64,000 nt of DNA from Loxodes magnus (lineage: Eukaryota; Ciliophora; Karyorelictea; Loxodida; Loxodidae), in contig CAMPDV010000123.1 in assembly GCA_946699065.1 (NCBI GenBank), positions 671,579 through 735,578 of the forward strand, in the 5' to 3' direction. The notes below the pieces were generated by a model that did no database searches, was not told the DNA's origin, and worked only from the letters and a program-made list of their open reading frames with translations. Shown piece after piece: positions 1-13,505 of this stretch. The stretch's first letter is position 1, and the number at the start of each line of letters is the position of its first letter. A program made the translations under genes and the position numbers.

Positions 1-3000
1 GCAATCAAATAAATAAATAGATAAATAATTAAAATTATAGATAAATAGATGAACATAGTTATATTTAATTATCGAGGAATTCAAACTAAAATATTAATAA
101 GCTACTATTCATATCTTCTTAATTTGTTAGTTATGTATATTTATTAAAATTCATCTAAATTATTTCTAAAATTTATTTATCTTAAATTAATTTTAATTTG
201 CCTAAGCTTTACCAAGATAAACATCTTCTAGTAATTTTCCTTAAAAAATTAAGAATTTTCATTAATTTTATTAAAATTCTAAGGTTATTAGTTTTTCTAT
301 CTTAATTAGTAGAAAAGACTTTCAAAGTTATTATATATGCTAATCTTAGGGCTAAATAATTAAAGCTAAGCTATTTTTACTATAGTTTAAATTAAATTTT
401 TTAAGTAAACATTATAAATGATTTGCTTACTTAAATTTTAGGTAAAAAATAATTATGGACTAGTGTTAAACAATTATAATAAAATTCATTCTAAATCCTT
501 TAAAATGCTTATCTTTTTCAATAACCATTAATATTATTATTTTCTATCTTTTAGAAGGTTTCATTTATTTCTAGCCGCGCTTTATGTATTCTTAAATTAT
601 TAATATTAAAATGCTATCTTTTAAAAAATGAACTCTTTTAGATTTTATAATCAGTTTTATATAAAAAGTATGAAATATCACTTAAATATATCACTAAAAT
701 CTCGCTTAGTTGTAAAATATTTTAAATTTCTTATTAATAGAAATATTTCTTTATACATACTTCATTTGCTTACTTTCACAAGTTTCTATTTAAGTGATAA
801 ATAATTTCTATTAGCAAGTTTAGACATTTTTTAAATTAATTTTTTATAATATAATTCCATTTAAAATAGTTATTTAACTGTCTAATAGCTTAATTATACT
901 TAATCAAACTTAATCTAGAACTATAATTAATTTTTCTTTATAATTTCTTTAATGGAACTGAGTGCTTTTGCATTCATTTTTTATCAATTTATTTATACAT
1001 AAAAATATTAAGGAAAGTATTATTTTAATTATTTAATAAGCTAGTCTTTTATTATTTTCTATTAAGTTAAAATTTATCTAAAAGAATAGATCATTCACTG
1101 TTAGTAAAAAATATTAAAAGCTTGATTTAAGTATACATTAGCTTATATAGCAAGCACTTTCATTTTTGGATTTTAATTAAATTGTGATTTAAAATATCAA
1201 AGATATGCTTTAATTAATTATTTATTTGCTTAAATAAAAAATCTCAATCCAATTACTATTTATTAGTAGATTTACCATCTTCTAAATTTTCTAATCTTAG
1301 TTAACTTTGAACTTCATCTAGTTATGTCTATCAATTTTAGCTTAAAAGAAATTTATTTTAACATTATTTTTAATTTTGTACCTTTAGTATTAAACTATTG
1401 CTAAAGTAAAATATGTTTATAGTGAAAGATTTCTAATGTTAAAATTAATAACTTTATCACTTTTAAAAAGATTAAAATCTAAATCTTAATAAATTATCTA
1501 AGTGTAAGTTTAAGTTTAAATGATATATCTTTAGAAATTATATATCTGCTAAAAGGAATAAGTGATTTATAGATATGTACTAAAGCAATAAAATTTGACT
1601 CTTTGCTAAATTAATTAGTTTATGCATTTAGGTTTATTTTAATTATTTTATGTTTTCTTTTCCTTTTTTAAATAGTTTTCTCTGAAATTATTTTACGCTT
1701 TACTTAGCGTTTTCCCTAGTTTATTATAAAATTATTGGATTTACTAATAGATTTTATCCATAAGATGTACTTCTTTGTTTACTATAGAAGTTCAATTTTT
1801 CTTATAAACTTGTTGGTCTAAGATTTTTAAGCTAGATGTTTGGCTGTAAAGTAAATAAATAAAGAAATAAATTTGCTAAGTAAAAGCATAAGATTATAAA
1901 TATATGGCTTAAGAGAATAGATTAGAAGTGATTTTAAAAGTTATTAATTAAGATATAGATTATTATCATTTAGATATATAGAAACTAATTACAACTAAAT
2001 AGAAAACATACTTTATTAAAATTTCAGTCTGCAATATAAATTTGTTAGGCTTCTTTTGCTTGCTATTTAGTATAATTAGTTAACTTTTTAGAATATAACT
2101 TCAAAAGAATTTGATTTAGAAATATATAAAATTAGAATAGAATTAATAGATAAGTAGATTTTCTTGTAATTGATGAGTAAATTATATAAATAATCAAAAT
2201 TTAATTAATAGATAAATATCTTAAGGAATCTCTATTAATATAAAACAAAAATTTATTAAGAATCTGCTTTAAAAATAGAAGAATCTAATAATTGATGTCA
2301 TATTGAAAATTATTATTTTCATATTTTCAATTACTTGTTGACTCTTTAATTTAATTTTTGCACTATATAGTAAGAAATTAATAGATGGCTAGAATTTTAT
2401 AAAAGGTCTAAAATAATATAAACTCCGAAATAACAATAAGATTAGAAGACATTTATATGTTATTTTAACTTATAGCGATAAAATGTATAAAAAGCTTTAA
2501 TTATTAATCTTTTTAAAATTTTAAGATAAAGAAAATTAAGCTTTTATATCCTTACTTTGAAGTTATAAAATCACAGCTTTAAATTTTACAAAAGAATCAG
2601 GTAAGATAAAATTTATTAATTAGCTATAAAATATTTCAACCTAAAACTGATTGTAACTATTAAATATCAGCAACATTACTTAGCTTAAAATTCTCCAATA
2701 AATTTTTATTTTATGATATAAACCTCAAAGTATTTAACTAAAGTTTAGTTAAGAAAGTTATAAATATATAAGCTTTTTATATATTTAATTTAAATTTATT
2801 TATTTTACAGTCTATCTATTAGATTAAAATATTTTATGCAATTATTTTTGGTTGCACTTGATAAAGAGCAGCTTAATTAATGGTATAGCGTATATCAGCT
2901 CTGAAAATGTTCGTTTTACTTTTATTTATCTCTTGCCTATCTCGTTTATTTATTTTGATATTTTAATGATGCTAAACGTATTTTAAATATAATAGATTTA

Positions 3001-3300
3001 GATACTCTTCTCAATTTTATTTCCTTACTTGTAATGCAAATATATCTTATACTAATACATAAATAACAGAGTATTTTTGTATGAGACTTAACTTAATTTA
3101 AATTTAACTAAATAAATTTGTGGTACCTTCAATTTTCAGAATATGTTCTTCCAATTGAAGGTATTATATTGTTTTTAAATGTTATTATATATCAAGTTTA
3201 TTGCTCTTCAGAACACTTAACTTAATTTGAAGTAAAGTCTAAAGTAGTTGTAATAAAAAGCTATATCTGCTTATTATTTATTCTTATATCATAATTAAAT
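1..3300. other. AT-rich stretch with no recognised gene
   Basis: No reading frame of useful length or recognisable motif was found here in the standard code or with TAA/TAG read as Gln. The sequence is mostly A/T with short homopolymer runs. The only local structure I would point to is the 11-bp perfect hairpin listed separately. No homology to the inverted-repeat arms further right was noticed, but a self dot-plot is needed to be sure. Confidence 0.6.
3124..3163. other. Perfect 11-bp hairpin
   Basis: TACCTTCAATT is followed 18 nt later by its exact reverse complement AATTGAAGGTA. The arms contain a G+C-containing core (ACCTTC/GAAGGT), which is unusual in this AT-rich stretch. Its role is unknown. 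It lies about 160 nt upstream of the zf-B remnant. Confidence 0.6.
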
Positions 3301-3324
3301 TATTTTATTCATTATAACTGTAAA

Positions 3325-3690
3325 ATTAAATAAGACACTTCAAAAAATATTTTTAGGGCATGACAACTTTACTCGGCTTATTTCCTTTCTCATCATTTTA
3401 GAGCAACTAACCAAAGAGAAAAAATTTATCTTCACTTCAGGAAAATACCTCATAAGCTGATCCTGTAGCATTCAATTTATACATAAGAATACCATCAAAG
3501 CTGATAATTAATTTTAGCTAAGAGTTTAGAAAAAGATAATTAATTCATTCGTACTGATAAAAAGCCGTATGCCAAAAATATGTGCCACACTTGCTATTAT
3601 CAAAATAAATAATTAAGATAAAGTAATCAAATGCGGCCATATGGATGGAGTAGTTTTTGCAAGAAACATATGCTAAATTTGCTATTAAAT
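3325..3690 (+). pseudogene. zf-B copy 1, decayed double zinc-site gene
   Basis: This is a degenerate relative of the intact zf-A genes. Read with TAA/TAG=Gln, pieces of the family can be followed in three frames: a TTLLG-like N-terminal block, then RTDKKPYAKNMCHTCYYQ (first CxxC site), then CGHMDGVVFARN with ICQICY (second CxH...CxxC site). The usual start codon is replaced by ATT, and at least two frameshifts separate the blocks, so no single product can be made. The first CxH pair is also lost, because the position before RTDKK reads I/H without the cysteine. About 180 nt of 3' flank, to roughly 3,860, matches the flank of the zf-B copy at 18.4 kb in the same orientation, so these two are close relatives. 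Function of the family is unknown. Confidence 0.7.
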
Positions 3691-4370
3691 AGTTCAATAA
3701 ATATATAAGAAAATAAAAATAAAGAGATTTGAGCTTATAGAATTATTTATTTTATAAATAAATATTCTTTAATTTCTTAAAAAGAGACCTTCATTTATAA
3801 TCTTCTTAACTAAAATCCCATTATTATACTTTTCCCTATTTTTACTATTTTTTAATGGATTCAAAGTTGTTAAATTAAAAAAATAATTGACTAAAAGTTT
3901 TCAAAATTAATAAGTTATATTAAGTTATTTATTAAAAATAATCATAAATATAAGAATAATTTTTAGTAGCTAAATTAAAACAAAGAGGCATAAAGCACTT
4001 TTGCTATATGATTTAAATTTATTGCGAAAATGGAATCTATTATTAATGGAAAGTACTTAGTGAAATAGATATTGTAGCTAAATAAAATTAAAATTATTAA
4101 ATAGTCTATCAGTAGCATCTAGATAAATTAAATTAAAATATACTTAAAAAATTAAGATTTTCCTTATCTTGATATGAAGAATATCTTTTTATTAAATTTA
4201 TTTTAATTTCTTTCTCGAGCTATAAAGGATTAAGGCAAAAATAATAAATGATAAAAAATAAAAATTTATCTATAAGCAAAAGATTAAAAAATAAAAGAAA
4301 TTAAATTAAAATTAAAGGACATATTTTAGAAATATATCACATAAATTAAAAATTCCAAGTTTCTAAAATA

Positions 4371-5334
4371 AAAAATTATAGCTAATAATTAAAAAATGGA
4401 AGGATTCAAAAAAGGTTTCTACACCACCTCCAAAAAGTTGGAGAGGTAACCTGAATCCAATCTTGGCCAGTCCTCTTTTTCTTAACCTTAACCTTCTTCT
4501 TAATCTTAACAACTTGGAATTCAATCAGAATATGACGAGCAGAAGAAATTTTAGAAAGCGACTCACGTAATAAATCCTACATCGTAGGAAAAGCCAAGAA
4601 AGCAGATGAAGTCTGCTCTTCACCAGGAGTTGTCAGAATTTAATCCTTCTGGCCAGATAAGCATGGAGTAGCTCATCAAAGTGGTGCTGAACCTCCAGGA
4701 GTGGTTAGGAAACTGAGAAAGGATAATGAGAAGTTTATGGAACAACTCAGCCTAGCGGAAGGAATATAATCCAGATTTATGTTCTAAGAAAGAGAACTAA
4801 GCGCTTTCTGAAACATATCCTAAGACCAGATAAACTAATCCTAAAATTAGCTTCAGAAACAAACTGATCTGAGTTACAGACTGGAAAAATTAGAAAAGAA
4901 GCTAGACGAACAAAGGGGAAATCCAATTTTGATTGAAGAGACCAACATGAAGACTAGGGTTAAACCACAAAAAGTAGTGAAGAATTGTTACTGCAATTCG
5001 ACAAAACACATGTGAAGACGCTGCATGAAATTCCAAAATTTCAAGATATAGTATTGGAATAAATAAAGAAGAAAACAAGCACAACAGAGGAAGAAAAAAC
5101 AAATGAAATAGAGACAAATCAGAGAGAGATGAAACCTAAATGAATTAGGTTTCATCTACAAGAGAAAATCTGATTAGAAATGAAGATAGAATCGGAAATG
5201 ACATGAAGAGGAAGAGAGGCCTTTAAAACTTTATTTTTAACATTGGAGCAACCTGGTGTCCAGCATGAAGAGATGAAAATCCTCGATAATTGCTAAACTT
5301 AATTTATCCTATTATTATTACAAAAATTATAGCT
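4371..5334 (+). mobile_element. ORF1-only retroelement with 13-bp target-site duplication
   Basis: The body (4384-5321) is flanked by perfect direct repeats AAAAATTATAGCT at 4371-4383 and 5322-5334. The matching place in the other large arm (about 56.22-56.25 kb) has one uninterrupted copy of the sequence, an empty site. The 3' end is a short ATT-rich tail (ATTATTATTA), as expected for target-primed reverse transcription. The element begins only 12 nt before the ORF1 start codon and carries no reverse transcriptase, so it resembles mammalian half-LINEs (HAL1). Homologues lie at 30.8, 33.9 and 56.9 kb. Confidence 0.8.
4396..5150 (+). pseudogene. ORF1 protein of the half-LINE (coiled coil plus zinc knuckle), frameshifted
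   Basis: With TAA/TAG=Gln the frame opens MEGFKKGFYTTSKKLERQ, followed by a Gln/Ser-rich stretch and an ELSEFNPSGQISMEQLI block. The start is shared with the homologue at 34.79 kb (MVEGLKKGFYTSS). A leucine/valine heptad segment follows (IKVVLNLQE...VRKLRKDNEK), a likely coiled coil. A 1-nt loss at about 4.69 kb, judged against the 57.2 kb copy, breaks the frame there. Further on, a retroviral-type CCHC knuckle is readable as CYCNSTKHM-[TGA]-RRC at 4986-5024, one residue short between the first two cysteines. The in-frame TGA at 5013-5015 falls where the 34.1 kb homologue has TGG (Trp). Such ORF1 proteins probably bind the element RNA. This copy is probably dead. Confidence 0.7.
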
Positions 5335-8300
5335 CATCAGAATAAAATTGCATATTAAAACATAATAAATAAATAAAATGATTATGAAATAGCAATAGAA
5401 TAAAAATAAATAATTTATTGTAGCTTTTTAATTAAAATAGATCTTGTTATAATTTATAAAAAATTAAAAATTAAACTATTCTATTTATTAAAATATTCAT
5501 AAAATGCTAGTTAAAAATTTAATTCATAAGAATATAATAAAAAATGTAAAATTTATTATTTATTTTATTGAATTTAAGGACTATTAACAAAAAATTTGAG
5601 AGTTTAATATCTCATATATTAGACAAATATGCTTTTTTGGTTTATTATTTAAATAAAAGAAAAAATAAAATAAAAGTTGAATAATTAGAAATAAAAATAC
5701 TAAAGGAAGTATTTAAAAATTAGAAATTTCTTAATTTAATTTCAGATAAAAATGTAAATTAAAAGGATCTTTAACATTAACTAAAATATAAGCTAAAAGA
5801 TTTCTTCTTTATCCAAAATCTGACTCTTAATTTGCTTTAACTTTATTTACAAATATTAGTTGCGAAATTTGCATAGCCAATTTTCTGAATATTTACTTTA
5901 TCATTGGAATAAAAAGAGCTATAGCTATACTTAGTAAATAATAATCTTTGTGAAATAATTTTAATATTCAAGTAAATTTTAGTAGGGTTGAGCATATAAA
6001 GCTAATAATAAGCATTAATGAGAAATTTATGAAATAGATTAAAAAATTCATTGTTAGAAACATCTCAATACATAACTCTTCAACTTAGTTAAAGAGGCGA
6101 AAGGAACATAACTTTAAAAATTATTAATTTTCTTCCTTTAATTTATAAAATGTTTGCGCTATTTAGATATATGCATTTAAACTATTGATTTAAGTTTTAA
6201 AATATAATGAAGGTAATTATTGGATAGAAGAATAAAACTATTAAGTTTAATAAAAGAGCATCTCTTATTATATTAAATTCATTTATATATTAATATTAAA
6301 AAAATAAATAAGGATTTATATTTTTTGAGAGAAAGGATTTAGAAAAACTTCTATGATAGTAGAGCAATAGAATTAAATAAAGAATCCAAAGTTTAAAAAT
6401 AAAAATTATTTTATAAGTTAATAATTCTTAATTAGATCTAATCATCTCAGCATATCTCATTTCAAGTAAGACATTTAGATTACAAATTTTTAGAAAAATA
6501 TAAAAGTTAAGAGAGTAGAAGAGCGCTTAATAGAAAAAACTTAAAATGTATTGAAAGAATTCTGAAATATGTGCTTACTTCATGGGCTTATAAAGCATAT
6601 TATTATTTTATTAAGTATATAAAGAAATTTAAATTGATTTAGTGAAAACAATTATTAAAAATAGATAACTTTAGTATTTCTTGTCAATTAATTTAAAAAG
6701 AAAAACTAAAATATTTCACAACTTTATAAACCAATATTGAGGAATTTGATTCCAATAATTAACAATATTTAGAATATCAAATTTATAATAAAAGCAACTA
6801 AGAGATATTATTCTTTTTTTCTTTAAAAATTAATCTTAATGAAGTAGATGTTGATTTAGATTATAACCAAAATATCAATGATTTAATTATTTTAATGAAA
6901 CATTAATTTGTTTAAATCTCAGTTGGATAATGGAATAGCCTTATTAATACTCTTATATTTAGAAATATTTAGAAATAAATAAATCATCTATATAGATATT
7001 TTAGTTTTTTTAATTAGATTCTAGATGAGAATGGTAGATTTAAGTATTGAATAAACCATTTATGAATACTTAAACTAAATTAGAAAAAAATAAGCATTGT
7101 TAGTGATAATTTATATTATTTATGCTAAGTATAACAAATAAAAATAGCAAATCCTCTAATAATTTCTTATAATTAAATTCATTATTTTCTTATTTTATCT
7201 TTATTACTCAAGTAATAAAACTTATTAAGATAAAATCTTCTAAATTTAAGTTGAATGACAAAGAAAAACTTGAGATAAAGGAAAATAATATTTTTAAAAA
7301 GGCAAATAATTACTAACTATGTAGAACTTAACTTAATAAACTATAAACATTTCTCAACTTTATATATTGTTAGTTATAATATTACATGAAACTGTAAACT
7401 TAGAATCTTTTATTTAGACCAAGTCAGAAGAATTGATTGCTAAGAGTAAATATCGAATAAAAATAACTTAAGCATAATTTATTTTTTGATGAAACTAAGA
7501 GATTTTACTAGAAGTAGCAGAAGTCTTTTGAATAAAATAATCAACTTATTTATTGGTTACATAAAGGATTATTTAAAAGGAATCAGAAGCTCTTTTAGCC
7601 AAATTTTTTATCAAATCTAAAAAACATATACAAGGTCTAATTTACACTAAGATTCTAAAATCTTAAAGAGAATAATTATAAAATATAGCTAAATTAGCAA
7701 TAATAATCAGTTAAATGGAAGCTTACTTTAATATATTCTTAACTAATTAATTATTTAATAACAGTAAGTAGAAGTGAAAAATACGCAAAATTAAATAAAG
7801 AAGCGTTTAATATACTATATATCTTAAATACAAATCATTATTTAAATTCAGATGCTTAATAGGAATTTATCTAACTTAACTTTATGAAGCAAAAGCTTAG
7901 ATAATTAATATGTGCTTATATTTATTAGCAACTTCTAGAAAATACTTTAATCAAATTATTCTGATTTAAGATAAAAATTTATTTACATGATCATATACAA
8001 CTTTTAGAAATGTGTAAGATAAATAACTTCGTCGCTTTCTGATTTATCATATAAAACTTTTTTAGAAATTAGCTAGATTTTCGTGAAATAATAACAAGTA
8101 GTTGGTAGTATATTCCAATTATTCTAATTTCTTTATAGATTGAAAATGAAAATTTGTTTAATATCCTTAATAAATGGAGCAAGCTTACCTATTAAGAAAA
8201 GCTTAAGTATTTAAATTTAATTAAAAGACAAATTATCAATAAAAAATAAAGGTTCAATCTATTTGTATAAGTTTAGTTAAGAACATGTTCATTAAATTAT

Positions 8301-9944
8301 AGCAGACCATTATAGTAACAAAGTATCTTTTAAATTTCTAAAAACCTATTAAAAAGGCTTTAATATAAAATTTGATGCCAATTTGCAGTTAAACTATTTC
8401 CAGTTTACTTTTTTTGAGGATTCTAAAATAATTTTAAAACTTTGTATGATTTAAAAGATAAAATATCAGACTAAAATATAGATAATAAAGAATAAATAAA
8501 TATAGACAAATCATTTATTTCCAAACTTAACTTAGTAAAGATCAAGTGACTTATTATATTGTTTAGTAGTATTAAATATCAAAACTCTCCTTGCTTTAAT
8601 TTATACAATAATGAGCTTATTATAATAGATTGTTGAGTAAATTTAAATTATTATTTAGTATGATTATATAATTATCTGAGCTTAGTAGTAAAATGAACTT
8701 TATTTTATTCAAAATAGAAATATAACAAATATCGCATAAAGAAAATAAATCATAAAATATCTTTTAAGCTATTATTATTTAATTAATTGTCTCTAATTCA
8801 TTCTCAAATAAATGTATTTTTCTTAGTCTATTCAATGTGCAATATTTCAGACTATTTTGAGTATTTTTTCTCATTATTATTGATTTTACTCTTTATCAAG
8901 GGAGTCATATATAATAGTGATTAAATTCTAATATTTAGCTCTTTGAAATAAATGTAAAATACTTTTTAAGATATATTCTAACTAAATAATCATAATATTT
9001 ACTAACTAATAAAAATTAAACTTCGAGTAACCTTTACTCAAAAATAATAAAAGTTGAACAAGCAAAGTAAAATTTAAAATGCAAATCAACTTTAATAAAA
9101 TCTCTAGTTATATTATAACTATTTTAAATAATTATAAACTTAATAGAGTTATCTCATTGGCAAACTTCAATTAGTTAAGATTAAAATTTTCTTATAACTT
9201 AATATTTATTAAGATAATTGGCAGCAAACTTTATATTCATAAGTAATCAAATTAAAAGATTTAAACATTTTAGAATTTTTTTTAACCCTCAGGAGACTTA
9301 GTTTCCAAATTTATTTAAAGAAATTATTTGGATCTTAAATAATATAATTTTGGTTTTATTTTCGTTTGTACTTAAGAGTAAATGATAATGGTAAGTATCT
9401 TATTAATAGATAAAATTTTTAATTATCTTTATCTACTTATTTCTACTTTGGTTATATTTATAAAGTTTTTTATCTTTGCATTTCTAAGGTTTTTCAACTA
9501 AATAAGCAATAGATAAATATCAGACTTTTTAACATGGAAAATGCTTTCAAAATTTAAATGCTTTAGTCGCCGATTCTAAAGAAATATTTGCAAACATAAA
9601 TAATATATTTAAAACTCCCAAAATACAATTTTATTTTATTTAAAGAAAAAACTCTTTAGAATCTAACTGACTTTAATCTCTTCTTTCAATTTTTAATTTC
9701 ATTTTAAAAATGGCTGCTAAATCTTCTTTATAGAAATTGAAATAAATAATTAATTTAAAATTCCTCATACTATCTATTTCTTTCTTGTTAAAATATCGAT
9801 GCTACTAATATTTAGATAAGCTTTTATTTTTTTTAATTTTAACTGAAAGTTTGATAGTTAGAAATTAATAATTTATTCTTCGTTATCTTTTAGTTTTTTA
9901 GAGATAATAAAAAAAATTAAGCAAAATATGAGTCTTAAAAACAA

Positions 9945-10370
9945 TCAGGCTTTTACTTGCTTCGTATTCTATCTTTTTTTGAATGCCTTGTATGCTGATG
10001 AATAGCAATTGCAACACATTCCTCTTGAAAAAACTGTCTTATCAGTGTGACCACATGTAATTACTTTTTCCATTTTGTTTTTTTAATAGTAGCAGGTTGA
10101 GCACATTCCTTTCGCATAGTGCTTTTTATCTTTATGAGCACACTTTGTTATTCTTTTCGAAATTCTGAGCTAAAATGGTACTTTGCCAGATGGATTTTAG
10201 GCAATTAAATTACCTAAATTAAATTATTCGGGTTCTCGAGGATTGAGCAATGAATTGAGAGGAGGGAGTTCTCTGCTTTGAGGCCAGGGACTGGAAAAAG
10301 ATGGAAAAGGAAAGTATCCGAGCAAAGTAGGCATACCCTGTAAAACATTAATTTGACTATCTTTCTTCAT
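9945..10370 (-). CDS. zf-A copy 1: double CxH...CxxC putative zinc-binding protein
   Basis: Function unknown. Read with TAA/TAG=Gln, this gives 141 residues from ATG to TGA with no internal TGA. Order: N-terminus MKKDSQINVLQGMPTLLG, then a Phe/Pro/Ser-rich stretch (FPFPSFSSPWPQ), then a Pro/Asn linker. Two tandem putative zinc sites follow: KCAHKDKKHYAKGMCSTCYY and TCGHTDKTVFSRGMCCNCY, each CxH-x(10,11)-CxxC-Y. The tail is basic (YKAFKKRQ). The repeated x-G-M-C-x-x-C-Y turn resembles short zinc motifs in many DNA-associated proteins, but I cannot name a family. It lies divergently to its near-identical partner at 13.5 kb, inside the arms of an inverted repeat. The start is fixed by conservation of MKKD in all four A copies. 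In the 48.7 kb copy, CGA aligns with this TGA, so the exact C-terminus is uncertain. Confidence 0.75.
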
Positions 10371-10446
10371 TTCAGTAATTATAATAAATAATTATGACTT
10401 GCTTAAATAAGCATTATATCAATTAAACTAACAATTAAACAAAACT
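10371..10446 (-). promoter_or_regulatory. Conserved upstream block of zf-A copy 1
   Basis: About 75 nt immediately before the ATG are shared by all four zf-A genes, including TAATTATTTATTATAATTA and CTGAA directly before the start codon. Unlike the rest of the flanks, this block is retained even at the 28.8 kb copy, whose other surroundings differ. It may contain the promoter and 5' leader; no known element was recognised. Confidence 0.45.
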
Positions 10447-10919
10447 TTATTTAATTAAGAAATATTAAAATGAATTATAATAAATTAGTCTCATACTTTA
10501 GATACCTTTTATTAAGTATGCATTTGTTATAATTAACTTAAGCTGTTGATATAGAGCTATTGATATCGAGTTATTGAAATTTTTTAAAATTCCTTTAATG
10601 CTTTTATTCAAATATTGTCTTATTTATAAATTCAAATATTTATTGCATAATAATTGCTCAGTCTTGCTAAATCATTAAATAACTTATTTCTAGCTTTTTT
10701 ATTTAAATCTAAATTCTTTTATTCGTAGAGGTGGCTCTAATCTAAAAGTTAAACCACTATAAATATAAAAATTTTTATCGATTTTTCATAATTAATTTTA
10801 AATAAATAAGGCGACCTAAACAAATTTTGTAGATATTATATAATTAGATTATTTATAAAGAAATAAATCTGTTTAGGTGAAAATTTATTAATTAAATAAA
10901 ATTATATAGATAATAAAAA

Positions 10920-12960
10920 TTAATTTCTAGTTGATAAACTTATTTTTGGATTTGAGCCATCTAAGTTGCTTCTTCTAAACTTAAAATAAATTAGCTTTTA
11001 AAATTATCCAAAATTTAATTAAAGTATTTCCTTCTGATTTTAGATAAGTATTAAATACTTTGAATTCTTTCAAATGTTTATTGTTGTTGATAAGTTTCTC
11101 TTCATCTTTAAAAAGAAAAGGCTTGACTCTGCCTTTTTTATTATTTTCCTATCTTGCAAATATTTATAATATTAATTATTATTCATTAAAGAACACTTTT
11201 CTAACAAAAATTTTGAGTTTTTTCATTATTGCTTTAGTGTTTTATAGTTATTCCTTATAAAGTGATTTAGAGGGAAATAATAAATTCTAGTAAAAGTAAT
11301 AGCAATGAATATATCAGTTATAAATAACTCCAATATAGTAATAAAGATAGCTTAGTGTATAAGGACTATATCTATTTTAGAATCATTTATCAACAAATCT
11401 AGTTTATTTTATAAGCTATACTTATATAAATTATTTATAGCTGATCTATTTAATTACAATAGCTTTAACTAGAAATTATTATTTCACTACTAAAAATTTA
11501 AATTTAAATCTTTTTAAAGGTAGATAAGAAAAATCCTTGTATATCATTATTAATAAAATAAACTTAGTGCTTTAAATTAAAAATTTATAAGGCTTAAAAA
11601 TTAGAACCTAAACAAAACTTAAATAAATATAATTATTTGTTTATAATATTAGAGTTTATTAGCTTATTTAGTAAAATTCGTATAATTTTAAGAGATCTTG
11701 ACAAAAACATCTGAAGAAATAAACTTCTTGAAATATTTGAATTATAGCGTAGATATAATAAAATAGATAATGATTATATAACTTGCAATAAAATTTAATT
11801 TTTATATTATCTTTTATGTTTAACTGTTTATATCTAAATCAATATTCTTGATCAAATCCTACAAGCATTATATGAAAAGTTATGATATTTTTAGATGTAA
11901 ATCTTTAAATAAATGATTCCTTTTTTTTTAATAAAAGAATTAATTAAAAACCTTAGTTAAAATTCATAGAGTAATATATAATCGAGAGTATTTTTAATAG
12001 ATATATGAAGAATTATAAAATCCTCTAAACTAAATTTAATTTACTTTTTTAAATTTAATGTGTTTTCATTTAATACATACAATAATTCTTAAAAAGAGTT
12101 ATCATAAGCATTATTTTCCAAAGTTATATAATAAACAAAATTTAAGCACAAATTTATAATAAAAATATAGTAAATAATTTGTTTTAATTAAAAATTAATT
12201 TTTTACCAAGAAAAAGCATAGTCTAAAAATCATAAAAGAAAATGAGCAAAATTTGTTATAAATTTATTATGATAGAACACCAAAAAGAGAAAAACTAAAT
12301 AATCATTTTACTCAATAAACTCGCTGAGAAATGTTAGGTAAAAATGCTTGAAACTTATATAAAATTATATAAGTATAAGTTACTTATAAATTTAAATAAA
12401 AAATTTAAATTTTTTTATTAGATTGTCGAAGAAAAAAAATCATATCACGCAAAGGATTGCTATAAATCAGAAAAACCCATAAATACAACTTTTTTGGTTA
12501 AAGCACAGAAAATAAATGAATAAAAGATGTAATTAAAATTATAAAATAAAGATACTTAATAGACAATATTTATTAAAAATTCTAGGTAGAAAAGAAATAA
12601 TAATACAGCTTTAAATAATAATGAAAGAACTTTAAATTTTTGTGATATTAAAACTGTAATTTAAATAAGAATAATTAAATGCGATATGCATTTCAAGATC
12701 TTAAAATAGAAATGGTAAAGTCAAACTTATTTAACTTTTTTTAAGAGAAATGAGAAACTTATCAGCAAAATCGAAAATGACAAAGAATTTAAGAAAAGTT
12801 TTATCAATTATCTTAAAATTGGAATGATATATTTTAATTTAAGTTTTTAGGTATTTTTTAAGAGTTAATTTATTTCTGTTTAGAAGAATCAACTTAGAAA
12901 GCACAAATTCAAAGAATCAGTACATAAAAAGAAATTAAATTTTAATAAATATATAAATGC
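10920..12960. other. Loop segment between inner inverted-repeat arms
   Basis: This is a 2-kb spacer between the two arms. I see no convincing gene in it. From about 11.3 kb on, it matches 46.8-48.2 kb in the same (not inverted) orientation, for example the shared blocks around 11.70-11.83 and 46.90-47.08 kb. The right-hand copy has about 40 extra bases near 47.0 kb. The small + strand frame at 11.06-11.26 kb has no recognisable motif. Confidence 0.5.
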
Positions 12961-13429
12961 ATTAAATTTAATTAAGAAATGTTCACTTAAACTAATTTAT
13001 TTCTTTATAAATAAACCAAATTCTTTAATATCTACGAAATTTGTTTAGGTCGCCTTATTTATTTAAATTATTTTGGAAGGAACTATAAAAGATCTCGTAA
13101 TCATTATGATTTAAATTTTAAAGTGGAATCAGCATTACGAAAAAAAATTCAGGCTTAAATAAAAAATAAAAAAAGTTATAAATAAGTTATCTATTGATTT
13201 AATAAGACTGAGTATTTAGCAAACAATTTAAAAAAATAATTTAAAATTATAAATAAGACAATATTTGAATAAAAGCATTAAAGGAATTTTAAAAAATTTC
13301 AATAACTCGATATCAATAGCTCTATATCAACAGCTTAAGTTAATTATAACAAATGCATACTTAATAAAAGGTATCTAAAGTATGAGACTAATTTATTATA
13401 ATTCATTTTAATATTTCTTAATTAAATAA

Positions 13430-13505
13430 AGTTTTGTTTAATTGTTAGTTTAATTGATATAATGCTTATTTAAGCAAGTCATAATTATTTATTATAATTA
13501 CTGAA
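13430..13505 (+). promoter_or_regulatory. Conserved upstream block of zf-A copy 2
   Basis: Same conserved block as before the other zf-A genes. It directly abuts the ATG and ends in CTGAA. The longer upstream sequence is also the mirror image of that at 10.4-10.9 kb because both lie in the inverted repeat. Promoter function is an inference from position and conservation. Confidence 0.45.

Larger units (their letters stand above)
5980..10920. repeat. Left arm of inner inverted repeat (about 4.8 kb)
   Basis: This arm matches the reverse complement of about 12.96-17.8 kb. The inner 1.3 kb (9.65-10.92 against 12.96-14.25) is almost identical and includes the whole zf-A gene. The outer part is more diverged but readable, for example 8.40-8.48 against 14.87-15.0, 6.84-6.89 against 16.4-16.5 and 6.1 against 17.65 kb. 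The sharp change in similarity at about 9.65/14.25 kb suggests recent homogenisation of the inner part only. Confidence 0.75.

Noticed and set aside
4902..5117. Minus-strand frame rich in Leu/Phe as a small membrane protein
   Set aside because: Antisense to the ORF1 zinc-knuckle region of the 4.4 kb element; hydrophobicity arises from AT-rich complement.
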